64,000 nt of DNA from Gigaspora rosea (GCA_003550325.1 QKWP01002020.1:27943-91942), one strand, 5' to 3'. Positions 23,064-35,100 are shown, counted from the first letter of the stretch. Numbers and translations: made by a program. Notes: generated by a model not told the origin, from the sequence alone.

Positions 23064-24660
23064 ATGGATCCTCATTGGGATCTTTCAGAAATTCGTTTTG
23101 ATTTAATGCGATCTATAATTGAAAAACTCGACGTTTTTTATAAAGAAAGTCAGAATAAAGAAATAAATAAATTTATCAATGAACTTAATGATCCTGAAAT
23201 TACGGTCAAAGAAAAGAATTGGTTAATCGAAGAATATATTAGAAAATTTGAAAGGGATAAATTAGTCAAATATGTCAATAATGAATTATGTCCTAAATGT
23301 AATTCGATGTGTTCTTCGTTGATTTATTGTACATCTTGTATCAGAAATAAATTTAAAGAAAATTTTGGAAAATGGAGTTCTGGAAACGAAGTTATTGATA
23401 AATTTATTCAAGAATGCCAAATGAAAACATTGTTTCCTAATAAGATATTCGAATGGGTGCCATTTGAAAATTTGAGAGATATTAAATTCTTGGCCGAGGG
23501 AGGGTTTGGGAAAATTCACACAGTTGAATGGATTAACGGTCAGATTTCGAATTGGGATCATATTACGCAGCAATTTCAAAGATATGGAACTCATAAGTAT
23601 ATTTTGAAATCGTTGAAAAATTCAAATCTCCCAAGTGAAGAGTTTTTTAGAGAGGTAAGAAAAAATTTTTACAATTTATTAACGTGTTAATATGATATTT
23701 CGAATTTTATTGATAGATTAAATAATTCAGGCCGGAACTCACTATGACCTTTATGCTAGACTTAAAGGGTTGGTGTGGTGTTTTGGAATAACGAAGCATA
23801 ACATTACCGGTGAATTTATGCTTATTTTATTTTATCATAATTCCAAAGATCTTGGATCAAAGTTATCAGATGATCCAGAAGCATTGACATGGAAAAATAA
23901 GTTATCCATTTTAAGAAGAACTTCAGAAACGCTTTCTCAGATTCATGAAAAGGGCTTTGCTCACAAAGACTTGCATCCTGGTAATATCTTGTTACACGAC
24001 AATTTGAATGATTGTTATGTAGGTGATTTCGGCTTTACTGGACCTGCGGAAGAAAATTCAACGGATAAAATCGTCGGTGTTATTCCTTATATGGCACCAG
24101 AAGTCCTAAAATATGGACTTTATTCTGATAAATCTGATATTTATGCTTTAGGAATGATCATGTGGGAACTAATCACAGGATTTCGTCCATTCGGTAATGT
24201 GGCTTATGATCTTGCTTTAATAATTAGAATACTCGAGGGCGAAAGACCTCCAATTATTCCTGGAGTACCAGAAGAATATACTCAATTGATCATAAAGTGC
24301 TGGGATAGCGATCCTTCTAAGAGACCAACAGCAATTGAAATAAAAAATTATTGTAATTTTTTGTTGAGTGGAATGTACAGAGGTGTTTTAAACTTGGATG
24401 AATTATTCATTAAACTGAATTATACTCAAGACAAGCATCCTTCGAACTTTTATACTAGCAAAGCTCATCATTATCAAGATTTACCTGAACCAAAAAAATC
24501 AAAAATTACTGTTCTCACTACCAAAGGTAGATACATATAAATACTGTTGATTTATGCTTTAATTTATTAATTATAATTCACATTATTTAATTTAGGATAC
24601 GATTCTCAACAACTCGGTGTGTCATCAATTTTGGATGAAGACATTGATATTGACGAGTGA
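23064..24660 (+). CDS. Fungal TKL-type protein kinase with N-terminal Cys motif
   Basis: Three exons: 23064-23654, 23731-24526 and 24596-24660; introns 76 and 69 nt, phases agree, 483 aa. An ATG 51 nt upstream at 23013 is in frame; I prefer MDPHWDLSE, which starts at the conserved-looking segment. Residues 1-75 are helical. CPKC(76-79), Cys83 and CTSC (89-92) form a probable zinc-binding knuckle, followed by WSSGN. The kinase domain is about 132-365: loop EGGFGK (145-150), Lys182 in ILKSL, HKD 275-277 with Asn282, DFG 296-298, APE 319-321 and the subdomain XI motif DPSKRPTA. All catalytic residues are present, so an active Ser/Thr or Tyr kinase is likely. The tail ends in a small acidic exon (SILDEDIDIDE). 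Substrates unknown. Confidence 0.9.
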
Positions 24661-26050
24661 ATAAATATTTAAATTTTTATTTTTTTTTATTTTTATTTAT
24701 TTTGCTTATTTTTTATTTTTGGATTGACTGAGAGAAAAAATCATTGTTCTTGGTCCCTGATTCATGTTTCTCGATCAATTCTAATAAATAGCACAAATGC
24801 ACCGTTTTTGAATCATGTGATCAATAAGATATCACATACTGTATAAAAATTGGGTTTCGCCAAATTAGATATACAATTACTTATTTTTTTATTGGCTAAA
24901 TCTTTTTAATACAAAATTATGATTATTTATAATGTAACTATATTTTTTTATACAATCGACCCTCTCAAAATGGTGGACAGATTTTGTATCGATTTTGAGA
25001 GGTTATCGGATTTAAGAACCATCACGTGGTTGGCCATTATCAACGGACCAATCAAATTAGATTTTTTAAATTTAATTGGGTTCAAATGAACCCATGTTTG
25101 GCTCATTTGAACCAGTATGAATTTAAATGAGCCCGGGTTGGCTCATTTGAACCGGGTTGGGTTCAAAATGAGCCCAGAATAAGTCTATTTGAACCTGGAA
25201 TGGATCATTTGTACTCGAGTTGGGTGCAAATAAACCCGGAATGGGCCTATTTGAGCATGAGTTTGGTCACAATGAACCGAAATATTTATTATTAAATAAA
25301 CAAAATTTATAATTCTTGAGTACTAAATAAAATAAGTCTACTTCTATAATCTGATTCTACCTATTTAAACCCGGACGTAGATGTGACTTGCACAAGTTTT
25401 GGTAATACCAGAAGGTTCCATTGACCCAAATATTATAAGGCTTCTGGGCTGTGTAGAGACATAAATCATACGATGTGGGGGGAACTGGTTATTGCACGCA
25501 AAATTTCGAGCAAAATGCGAATATTGTTTTGATGGCTTTTAGGCGCAAAATGAACATACCGGTACAAAAAATTTTAGCCATCTAGGAATCAAATTCAATA
25601 TAGGATATCAGATATGCTTATTTAATTGTTAAATAATGACGTATATTAAATTTGATTCGTTACAATTAGTGATGTGCCATTTATATGATACCTGAAAAAT
25701 TTTAGTGTATAGTACGTACAGACGTACTGTACGTTGTTAACCTGCGAGTACCTATCGAAAATCGAGGTTAACGGAGCAACTATCAACAGAGAGTCTCGTG
25801 AGCACAGAGACACAGAACTGTGCTGTGGTATGTTATAGTTGTACAAGCGAGAGGGTTTTATGTATATAGCGATTTGGCAATTCGAAAGTGTGTGTGATGT
25901 AATATAGAATCGATTGTAGTATCCTTATTCATATTTAATAAGATATCATGACAAACATACAAAGTGGAGCGAATATCGCCCATATCATATTTTAACAATC
26001 GTATGGGAGAGCTTGGTGCTTTCATGCCGAGTTTAACTCCGATGATTGTC
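24661..26050. other. Gene-free stretch with MITE fragment
   Basis: At 24955-25020 a block with TCAAAATGGTGGACAG, then TTTTGTATCGATTTTGAG and AGGTTATCGGATTT recurs at 34050-34100, so it is a dispersed repeat fragment. No ORF of coding character. Region 25071-25270 is listed separately. Confidence 0.5.
25071..25270. repeat. Degenerate iterated GGGTTCAAATGAGCC motif
   Basis: Overlapping words GGGTTGGCTCATTTGAACC and AATGAGCCCGGGTTGG alternate in both orientations for about 200 bp, with local palindromes (GAGCCCGGGTTGGCTC). It has the look of one arm of the iterated-motif elements seen elsewhere, but no second arm was found. Confidence 0.6.
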
Positions 26051-26089
26051 GTTAGAAGGTCACATGAATTTGACAGTAATTTATGGGAC

Positions 26090-26760
26090 ATGGATATTTA
26101 TGATTTATTAGGCATTTATTATAAAAAAGCATGGGGGACTTTCTCATTTTTCGGAAAAACACGGGGATTATTATAAGGTAGTTAACCAATAATAAACTGG
26201 CTTTTTTAACACGTGATATCATTTTTGTCAAAACAGATAGATAATCGTTAAACAATCAACGGGCTTTATTCATGTATTAAAATTTTCTTCGAACCACGTT
26301 GTAAAAGAATCCAACTATTAATTCACGCACTAATAGCAATTTTACAGTTTTAAAAACTTTATTTAAAAGGGTTTGATAACAAGTTACACGTCCCTTAATA
26401 GTTTTTCTTAAAAACCTGCATAATTAATAAAACTATACTATTGTATATATTAAATAACTTCTATTGTGTTAAATATCTTTTAAGAACCATCATAACTTTA
26501 AGAAGAGTCTACAAAATTTGAAAATAAAAGCTAACAAGTTAATATTATAACTAAAAAACAGATTAAAATACAAAAGTCAACGTTGAACTTTGTGAATTTA
26601 GCAGTACAATATACTTTTATTACCTCTTACTATACGGTAGATAGTACTTCAACCTTCACTATAACTACCGTGATGCAGCGTGATGCAAATGATGGAACTT
26701 GAGTTTATTGAAAAGACGTTCCCTACGAAGCTATTTTATTAGTAAAGTATTACATGATTG
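26090..26760. repeat. Second copy of the 1930-4060 dispersed repeat, cut by the gap
   Basis: Blocks in the same order as 2060-2200, 3640-3790 and 3895-4050, for example GACTTTCTCATTTTTCGGAA and TTTTATTACCTCTTACTATA. It ends TACATGATTG directly at the N run, so the right end is not visible. It lacks the segment that corresponds to about 2200-3500. Confidence 0.55.
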
Positions 26761-26993
26761 NNNNNNNNNNNNNNNNNNNNNNNNNNNNNNNNNNNNNNNN
26801 NNNNNNNNNNNNNNNNNNNNNNNNNNNNNNNNNNNNNNNNNNNNNNNNNNNNNNNNNNNNNNNNNNNNNNNNNNNNNNNNNNNNNNNNNNNNNNNNNNNN
26901 NNNNNNNNNNNNNNNNNNNNNNNNNNNNNNNNNNNNNNNNNNNNNNNNNNNNNNNNNNNNNNNNNNNNNNNNNNNNNNNNNNNNNNNNNNNNN
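26761..26993. other. Assembly gap (233 Ns)
   Basis: The gap falls at the left arm of the large palindromic element whose right end is at about 29110, a structure likely to defeat assembly. Confidence 0.99.
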
Positions 26994-27227
26994 GGGTTTG
27001 ATTTGAGTTTGATCAAACCCCAAATCAAACCAAACTCAAACTATAAATTTTATAAAGTTTGAGATCAAACCCAAATTCAAATAAAAAATAATCAAATTCA
27101 AACCAAACTCAAATACTAAACTAAGTTTGATTTGAGTTTGATTTGAAGTTTGCAAACTAGTTTGAGTTTGAATGACATATATATTTTTATATTTTAAATG
27201 ATAATCAGCCTGTCAACTAGAGAGTAA

Positions 27228-27838
27228 TCATAGGCGAAATATAGCATGCTTCCATTTAAAACTTTTTTCTTACTAAGTTAATGATACATGTCCACTAATT
27301 GAAAGTTGTAGAGCTCGTCGAGACATATCTAACAGTGGTTAGATCATCTAAATCGGCCAGCGGATGGTGAGATATCGTCAAAAAACGATTGGTCGACTAT
27401 ATAAAACTTAGTGATCAGATTACATATGAAAATCACTATAGGCGAAATGTGACGTTCTTCCATCTAAAACTTTTTCTTACTAAGTTAACGATACATGTCC
27501 ACTAATTGAAAGTTGTAGAGATCGTTGAGATGCAGCTAACGGTGGTTAGATCATCCGAAACGGCCCATTGGATGGCAAGATATCGTCAAAAAACAATTGG
27601 CTGACTATATAAAACTCAAAGATGCAGATTACATATAAAAATCACTACAGTATAGGCGAAATGTGGCGTTCTTCCATCTAAAACTTTTTTTTTACTAAGT
27701 TAACGATACTTGTCCACTAATTGAAAGTCGTAGAGCTTGTCGAGACGCACCTAATGGTGGTTAGTCGTCCAAATCGACCCAGTGCATGGCGAGATATCGT
27801 TGAAAAACGATTGGCCAACTATATAAAATCTCTATGCA
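27228..27838. repeat. Three tandem units of about 200 bp (fourth inverted at 28660-28865)
   Basis: Each unit begins with ATAGGCGAAATRTRRC and TTCCATCTAAAACTTTTT, passes through GTCCACTAATTGAAAGT and ends GATTGGYCGACTATATAAAA. The units differ by scattered substitutions. The frames seen across them are not consistent between units, so the repeats are not coding. Confidence 0.8.
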
Positions 27839-28642
27839 TATCAGCAGATCGGCGTAACATGTCGGCTCGACCAATCATGATCAGGATTATCAAAAAAATT
27901 TTATGCGAAAATTTATTACAAAGCGAATTTTCACAAAAACGGCCTTTTTAACCAGCTTTGTATTTATAATTAAGTACGTAGAAAATTACGAAATTCATGT
28001 ATTTAATTATAAGCCAAAAGTATATTAAAAAGGCTATTTTTTTGAAAATTAGCTTCCGAATTTACCCTTGATACCGTAGCTTTCTGAAAATAAGCTACCT
28101 CCAAAAGAAGCTATCCCAGATTTTCAGAAAAATTTTTAAAGAAATCGTTAACAGTTGCTATATATAAAACTTTTTTTACTACTAAGTAAACTTCAAAAGG
28201 TCGAATAAGTAAAGTTGTTCAGCGTAACGAAATACACTTACAGTAAAAATTTCATAGTATTTGGACAACTTTTTATTAGTACCTTTTCAATTTTTCGAAA
28301 AATTTAACAATCTGAAAATAAGCTACCTCCACGATTTTTTGTATAACTTTTTGGCCAAAAAGGGTAGCTTATTTTCGGACAAATACGGTAGTTACCAACC
28401 CATTTCTCAATGCTCAACCCATCCTAAAACACCCGAATATTTCAACAACCGATAAAAGTACTTCTTTCTACAGTTTAGCATAGCTCTTTTATTAAGTTTT
28501 ATTGGTTTTTTAACTTGCCTAGACGTCAAAAAGGCTCTTTTGTTAGTTGTAACAAGTACTTCGTTTGTTAGTTTTTCAACGTTACTTAGGAGCAAATTTT
28601 TGTATAACAGTTTATCGACAATTACGCTGATCTGCTGATATG
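27837..28642. mobile_element. Nested TIR element, itself carrying a MITE
   Basis: Ends TATCAGCAGATCGGCGTAA and TTACGCTGATCTGCTGATA. Its body matches the element at 30589-31067 (AAATTTATTACAA...GAATTT, TTTAATTATAAGCCAAAAGT), which is uninterrupted, while here the MITE at 28072-28390 sits in the middle. Nested order: outer palindrome, then this element, then the MITE. Confidence 0.65.
28072..28390. mobile_element. MITE with AAAATAAGCTAC ends, second copy
   Basis: TACCGTAGCTTTCTGAAAATA at the left and TTATTTTCGGACAAATACGGT at the right; about 319 bp, alignable along its length with 7030-7337. The related uninterrupted copy at 30589-31067 lacks it, confirming insertion. Confidence 0.8.
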
Positions 28643-29298
28643 GTAAACAATATTTGTTTATATAGAGAGTTTATATAGTCGGCCATTCGTTTTTCGATGA
28701 TATCTCGCCATCCACTGGGCTGATTTGGATGATCTAACCACCATTAGATGCGTCTCGATGCGCTCTACAATTTCAATTAGTGGGCATGTATCGTTAACTT
28801 AGTAAGAAAAAAGTTTTAGATGGAAGCACACCACATTTCGCCTATAGTGATTTTCATATGATCACTTTCTAGTTGACTGGCGGATTATCAATTAAAATAT
28901 AAAAATATATTTATATTATTCAAACTTAAACTAGTTTGCAAACTTCAAACTCAAATTCAAACCAAACTCAAATTTAACTAAAAAGTTTGCTTCAAATCAA
29001 ACTCAAATATTTTTTTTAATCATGGTTTGGGTTTGGATTTGATTTCAAATCAAATCAAACCCAAATCTGATCTAAAGTTTGATTTGATCTGGCTTTGTAG
29101 GAACCCTAATCGCTTATAATCACTATCACTATAAAAATTTGATTTTTTAACAATTTTATTAATAAAAAACCCTCATAATAGTTACCAATTTTTAAGTAAA
29201 TTACAGATTTTAATATCTGATTGGCCAATATTCTTATTCATATTAAAATTATTTATTAAAGCTTTTTAAAGGGTTGATAGCAAATAACTTTTGATCCA

Positions 29299-30150
29299 AT
29301 GGTCCAATTTGGATAAAACAACTATCACAATGTTTATCTCAATGAGGCGATTCTAATGAGCCCAAAATTGTTAAAATCGAATCATACGCTCCTGAGATCA
29401 TTAAAGATTTGTATCACTTTATTTGTTGTTACGGGGTGAATCATAGGTTTATTAACTTATATACAAAAATATACAGATTTAGATGATTAGGCAACTCGCC
29501 AAAGGCATGACATTGGTGATTTGGTATTAGTTTATTTATTAATGATTTATTATAAGGAATATTTAAGAGAATTTTATTAAATGTATTATTTTATTTGTTG
29601 GAATTCCGTAGGATGATCATTTAACAACAGTGAAATCGCAGTGCTCTATAGCTTCTGCTAACTTAAAGAATTCATGGGCTTAGGGGTGATGTAACTTAAA
29701 AGAATCTATTAAACTAATTCTAACATAGGGCTTACAGCATAACAAGACTTTGCTTCGCTTATTGCAATATTTCATATTATAGCTACTTGTAATTATATCT
29801 GTCTTTTCTTTCTTCTTCCTACATGTACTTGTTCCTCGAATGTTTTGAGTTTCGTGTTTGTTTGTTTATTTTATTCAGCCGACAAGCCTTATTCGTGAGT
29901 GTAAACATTTAGCCTCAATTGGGGTAGCGTTTACTTTCTTTTATCACAAGTTTACTGTGCCTATTTCATATATCTGTCTTTGCCTGTGACATTGTTTAAG
30001 AATTGATTTAATTTAAAGATCTGAGTGAAAAATCCTTATTAATCTTAGTATTTGTAATTAAATTTGGATGATTTTGGACTCTTTAGAATTATCTCACTGA
30101 AGTCAAACACTCTGGTAGTTGTTTTATCCAAATTGGGCCACTGGATTAAA
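29299..30150. mobile_element. TIR element with ends of about 80 bp
   Basis: ATCCAATGGTCCAATTTGGA and TAAAACAACTATCACAATG at the left are mirrored by CATTGTTTTATCC-type complement at 30065-30147 (GTTGTTTTATCCAAATTGG). The interior is AT-rich with no ORF of coding character. No clear target duplication. Confidence 0.6.
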
Positions 30151-30230
30151 TTTTTTTAATAGTATTTCAAATATGCACAAATATATTATTTATTGGCTTT
30201 TGATCACATGATCATAATGAGGTATTTTAT

Positions 30231-30303
30231 TTATAGTCACACCTCTATACAATTACCAAAATAGGGTGCAACAGACTTGGTGATTATAAAGAGGGATGAC
30301 TGT
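30231..30303. mobile_element. 73-bp miniature inverted repeat, TA target
   Basis: TAGTCACACCTCTATACAATT paired with AATTATAAAGAGGGATGACTGTA-like complement on the right. It is little more than two terminal repeats. The same CCTCTATATAATCAC-type ends occur in a larger worn element at about 31490-31680. Confidence 0.55.
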
Positions 30304-30588
30304 ACATTCTAAATCTCAGGTAAGGTTACATTCAACAGTCACATCTATGCCACTACTACTACAATTACTTAGTGATAACTATGTTACTTAGCTACAACTC
30401 CATTTATGCTTCTTGAGTAACATCTATATAATTAAGCCACTGAGAAGCCACTAAAAATACATAATACTGCCTAATACTAGAAAGGTAAGAATATAGTTAT
30501 GGCAATACAATTATGGAAGGAATATAACAACTTAAAGAATTATACAAATATGGAAGTGAGAGACAAAGAAAAATTATTTGAAACAATA

Positions 30589-31067
30589 TTCACCAATTTG
30601 GTTTTACCCCAAAATTAGCCAATAATGATTGAGAATTATTTGCTATTAAAATTTATTACAAGTGAATTTTGACAACAATGGTCTTTTAAATTTATTTTTA
30701 ATTTATAATTAATTGTATAGAATATTTTAATATCTACATATTTAATTATCAGCTAAAAGTAAGTTAAAAAGGTAGTTTTTCTGAAAAGTACTTTCGAATT
30801 TACCCTTACCCATTATACAACTGATTTTTCAATAACAAACTAATCCATCACTACCCAAAAATATCTGAATGCTTTAATAAATAGTGATAGTGCTCCTTTT
30901 ACAGCTTGGCGTAGCTGTTCTTTGAATATTTATTGCTTATTTATCTCATATAGAGCCAAAAAACTATTTTATTTGAAAGTTTCATTTGTTATTCTTTATG
31001 TCACTTAATAGCAAAAGTTTGTGTAATTGTTTATCAGAAAAATATCTCTAAAAGTCAAATTGGTGAA
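30589..31067. mobile_element. TIR element with TA target, uninterrupted copy
   Basis: TTCACCAATTTGGT at the left, CAAATTGGTGAA at the right, TA at 30587-30588 and 31068-31069. The 479-bp interior matches the nested element at 27837-28642, although the terminal 15-20 bp differ between the two copies. No ORF. Confidence 0.7.
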
Positions 31068-32449
31068 TAGCATATAAGAAACTATCTACTAATAAACACA
31101 TATGGCACTTGTGCCATAAATGATTAATCTGTCACTTATACTATTTCTATTATATTAGTCCCTTATGCCTTAATTGCAGCATGTAATACATCAGTATATA
31201 TGCAATACATCTGATACATTCATTAGCATGCTCTCTAGTATAGGTATAAAAATTTCACCCCTACATAATTAGTACTAAAATTCTTTCAAATTTGTTTGTG
31301 TTAGGTTAGAGTTAGGGTGAGTGCTTAGCTATGGTTTGGGCTTATAAAGCAAAATCACTTAAGGAAAACTTTTGTTAGTTCAAAAAAGTGGCTTCTTATG
31401 CAAAAGTTTGAGAAATAAGCTTTTTTTAACAAGAGATATTTTAAAATGTTTATTTTGAATTTTTCTAATCATATTATACTGTCTTCCTCCTATATAGTCA
31501 CCTTCTATATAATCATATCATAGTAAAACCTTTTTATAATCACACCAAAGTCTGCAGCCACTTTACTAATAAAACTATAAAAAATACTTCTTTATAATCA
31601 CATCATAATAAAAACCTTCATACAATCACACATTGTATAATATAGACTGCATGATTATAAAAAAGAAAGACAGTATTACACTAAATTTATATAGGCTAAT
31701 TTGATGCATTTTTATTATTGTGATTATAGATCAAATTTTTTAAATTAATCAATTAATTTGCTTTTTTTAAATAGATTATTGATAGGTATTTTTCTATTTT
31801 AGAAATTTGCTACTTGATTGCTACTGGTACTTGATCTAAAAAGAAAAAATAGAGTTATCACAATTTATTACTTATTACTTATTACTTATTACACAACACA
31901 TTACGATGAGTACACATGATAGTTGCAAATATATATTTTTGGAACCCCTTACACCTTAGAATTATTTAGCACAAGTATCAAATAAATCTTTATTTGACAA
32001 TTCTGAAAATTTAGTTTGAGACAATTATCTATATATTTATGTTGCAAGAGTAATAAATAAACAAAGTTAACAAAAACTGACTATACTTACAAAGTTCTTG
32101 AGCTTGGTTTTTTTCTTTGGCTATTAATTTAACATGATGTAATTCAATTAATAGAATAGTTTATCAAATACCAGACAACTATTCAGTTTTATTAACATTA
32201 AATAGAACTTAAATTATATGAAAAACTCAATATCAAAATAATAGTTTGGTAAAATATACAATAAGCTAGGCTGATTGCAACATAAAATATGAAAACAGAT
32301 TGAAAGTTATAGTTCTGCTACTGATACAGGCAACAAGTTTTACAGGCTATATAATTATTTTTTTTATAATTATATTTTGCTATTATTAAATGTATATTTA
32401 AATATATATAAATTAAAAAAGTCTAATAAAAGTACTATTTCAGAAGTAA
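31068..32449. other. Gene-free stretch
   Basis: AT-rich. A worn TIR element with CACTATAATCACATC-type words lies at about 31490-31680, and a TTACTTATTAC triplet repeat at about 31862-31890. No coding frame supported. Confidence 0.5.
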
Positions 32450-33010
32450 AGCCATTTGTGTTTGATTTAAAATATTTAGAAAAACAATATAATGAATTAA
32501 ATATTTTTTAATTATACCTCAATGAAAGCCTTTAAAATAGCTATTATCAATACAACAAAATTAACATCTTAAATACTTGGAACGTTTAATTTAAAATGTT
32601 TAGAAAAACGACGTGATGAATTAAATAATTTTCCAAATATATCTCAACGAAAACCTTTAAAAGAGCTATCATCAATACAACAAAATCGATGTTTTAAATT
32701 ACTTGGAAATGATATTCAAGCCAATATACAATCATTATTTTTAAAATATAATGCACCTTTAAGAGTAGAAAAAGTAAATCTTTGACATGAAGATAATACA
32801 GTTGAGCTTAATTTTCAGTTATTAGTTGAAATGTCTACTTAGCTTAATTCTATTGTTTATACTTGTAATAATATATCAGATATTAATTTCAAAAAATAGT
32901 TTATGACAATTAGCTGCTATAATACCTGAAATAGATTGTAAACACTTAAAAAGTCAATAATGAACAGAAATCAACAATATTATGAGCAACAGAATTCTAA
33001 TTTATTTATT
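32450..33010 (+). pseudogene. Decayed copy of an unidentified multicopy gene
   Basis: From 32585 a frame of 66 codons reads FNLKCLEKRRDELNNFPNIS, then QRKPLKELSSIQQNRCFKLL and LFLKYNAPLRVEKVNL before TGA at 32783. The same frame then continues HEDNTVELNFQLLVEMST before another stop and further broken pieces to about 33010. A weaker partial duplicate of the start lies at 32450-32570 (FDLKYLEKQYNELNIF). Charged, helical composition and read-through homology indicate a former gene. It reminds me of a Rhizophagus multicopy hypothetical family, but I cannot name it. Confidence 0.5.
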
Positions 33011-34686
33011 TACTTTAAATAATTCTGAGAATAGTGTTTATCGAACTATTATATTTATTTTAAATATTTTGGTCCCTTATTTTGTAATTTCTAAGCTACT
33101 AGTTTTAGCCTTTAATAATATAATTAAAATAAAGTTTGGGGAGATGATTGTCAAGTAGAACAGCAGTAAAAATATTAATAAGCATTCTTAATAAGAAAGA
33201 TGCAGTATTATTTTTTGACAATTAACACAGGTATATGAATTTAATAATTTAAATTAATATAATATTTGCTAATGCATAAATATAACAAGTACTGAAGCAG
33301 CAAGTACTGATGTATAAATATTTATAAAAATTATTTAAATTACTGTAAGTATAAAAAATGGGCATTAATCTAAGAACTTAAATAAGGATATTTATAATAA
33401 TTTAGCGTGTTAGTTGAAAGAATATTCTTTAATACAGTAATATAAAAATTTAAGTAAATATTTGTTCATAATATATATTTACGTTAATGCTTTATAATTA
33501 TTTAAAATAAATTTAAGTGAAAATAAAAATATACAGCAATACGCATTTGATAATGATAATATTAAATTCTAAATTATAAAAAATGCACATTGCAATGATC
33601 AATTTTAACCGTTTTTTCATTGGTCATATCCTTTATTATATTAATTATTGCACAATGTGATAAATGACAATTACTAATAAGCAAATTAATTAATCAACAG
33701 TGGCAATAAGTGGAAATAATATATTGATAATTGCACTCATAAATGCGTATGAACTTATAGATAGCTGGCTTAGCATTTTCAAATCCCTAACTTAGGTCGT
33801 TTTCAATGTGTTTAGCAAGTGATTATAATAGTGCTCAAGTGTAATTATATTTACAAATACAGTATGCGATTTATGACTTAATTGAAATCTTTTCAAACAT
33901 CATTTTCGATGAGATTAGTGAGTGATCATACTAGTGCTCATTTATTATGTTTAATCCAAATAATCATTTAAATTGATACTTGAGCGGTCCATAACTGTTA
34001 TTGATCTTTTTTATTATTTATCAAATTTTCATCAAAATTAAAACCGATATGCATGGTGGACAGGTTTTGTATCAGTACCGAGAGGTTATCGGATTTGAAA
34101 ACATTATAAACTATTAGATTTATATATCAGGTACCGACTTTGTAGATTAATTTTTATCAGATTTGACAGGTTATGAATTTTGACAGGATCGGTTTTGGGA
34201 CGTTCAACAGTATATTCGTTATTCTAATTTGGGCTTCCGATTTTTTATTTTCATAAAAATTTATTAATATGCAAAGTAAAATAGTAATCCGTTGATGTCA
34301 AGAATGAAGATCCATGACAAAGTTGCTTGAACGATATCTTTGAATATTTATTGATTGTAAAAGTATAATCAAATGGAAGTTGTAAAAAGTTTTTGATTAA
34401 AATGTAATATCTTTCACTAATAAAAAATGATTTTATTACGTAATAAGCATTACAGTGTTAAGCTACGCATAATCATTTTACATTTTAATGATAAACAACC
34501 TTAATTAATTTTAAATATTTTCCACTAAATAAACTTTATTTCCGACCTTAATAATAGTATTTACGACCGTATAAACCAAAATTGCATTTATTTTCTTATT
34601 TGTTCGAGTTAATTTGATGATTTTTCTTAAATGCATTTATAAAAAGTTATTTCTTACCCTATTTAAATGTGATTGATGACGCTAGT
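33011..34686. other. Gene-free stretch downstream of the kinase fragment
   Basis: AT-rich; a pair of direct repeats (TTCAATGTGTTTAGCAAGTG and TTTCGATGAGATTAGTGAG) lies at about 33795-33945, and a MITE fragment shared with 24955-25020 at 34050-34100. No ORF supported. Confidence 0.5.
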
Positions 34687-35100
34687 TTAATTTAATTCTA
34701 AATTGGAGAAATTACTCGAGATTTCTACAATACTCATCGATTTGCTAATATATTCGGAAAATTTTTTAGTTTCATATATCTTGCTAGTATATACATCATG
34801 TGAATGTATTTGTTTATTTGGTTTTGGTTTATTCTTATTAGCTTCCAAAATTTGTTTTTTGATTTCATTATCACCTTCCTGATCTATTTCATCTAACCAT
34901 CGAGTGATCATTTCAATAATTTCAGTTGCAGTAGGTCGTTTATCAAAATCTTTATCCATACATTTCGTAGCTAATTTAATATAGCAATCAGGTCCTAAAC
35001 ATTTAGGTCTTGATCCATCAATAATTCTTGTTACAAGATATTCATCAAACGGAATTCCATCAAATGCTCTTTGTCCGGTCGAAATCTCTGTCATGATAAT
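34687..35100 (-). pseudogene. Kinase C-lobe fragment
   Basis: The 135-codon frame starts within the helix F region (IIMTEISTGQRAFDGIPF) and runs through LATKCMDKDFDKRPTATEII to a tail with VYTSKIYETKKFSEYISKSM. No N-lobe, HRD or DFG lies upstream in any frame; the sequence before it is A/T-rich and non-coding. So this is the 3' end of a second kinase copy, left by a partial tandem duplication or deletion. Its tail matches the tail of the neighbouring gene (YLSKYIDI). It could be transcribed from its own ATG (35094) but would not fold as a kinase. Confidence 0.75.

Larger units (their letters stand above)
26994..29110. mobile_element. Large palindromic element with CAAACTCAAAT-motif arms
   Basis: The left arm (gap to 27175) and the right arm (28920-29100) are built from AAACTCAAATCAAACC-type words in opposite orientation, each followed inward by the same ATTTTAAATGATAATCAGCC / GTTGACTGGCGGATTATCA segment. 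Inside lie three direct tandem units (about 27228-27430, 27431-27650, 27651-27838) with CTTACTAAGTTAACGATACA and GATATCGTCAAAAAACGATT, a fourth unit in reverse orientation (28660-28865), and a nested element at 27837-28642. No transposase frame. The left terminus is hidden in the gap. Confidence 0.75.

Noticed and set aside
24527..24540. Kinase ending at KGRYI stop
   Set aside because: The GTAGAT donor here and TTTAG acceptor at 24595 give an in-phase acidic last exon, a better end.
26699..27062. Frames through the N run
   Set aside because: They consist of unknown residues; no evidence of coding.
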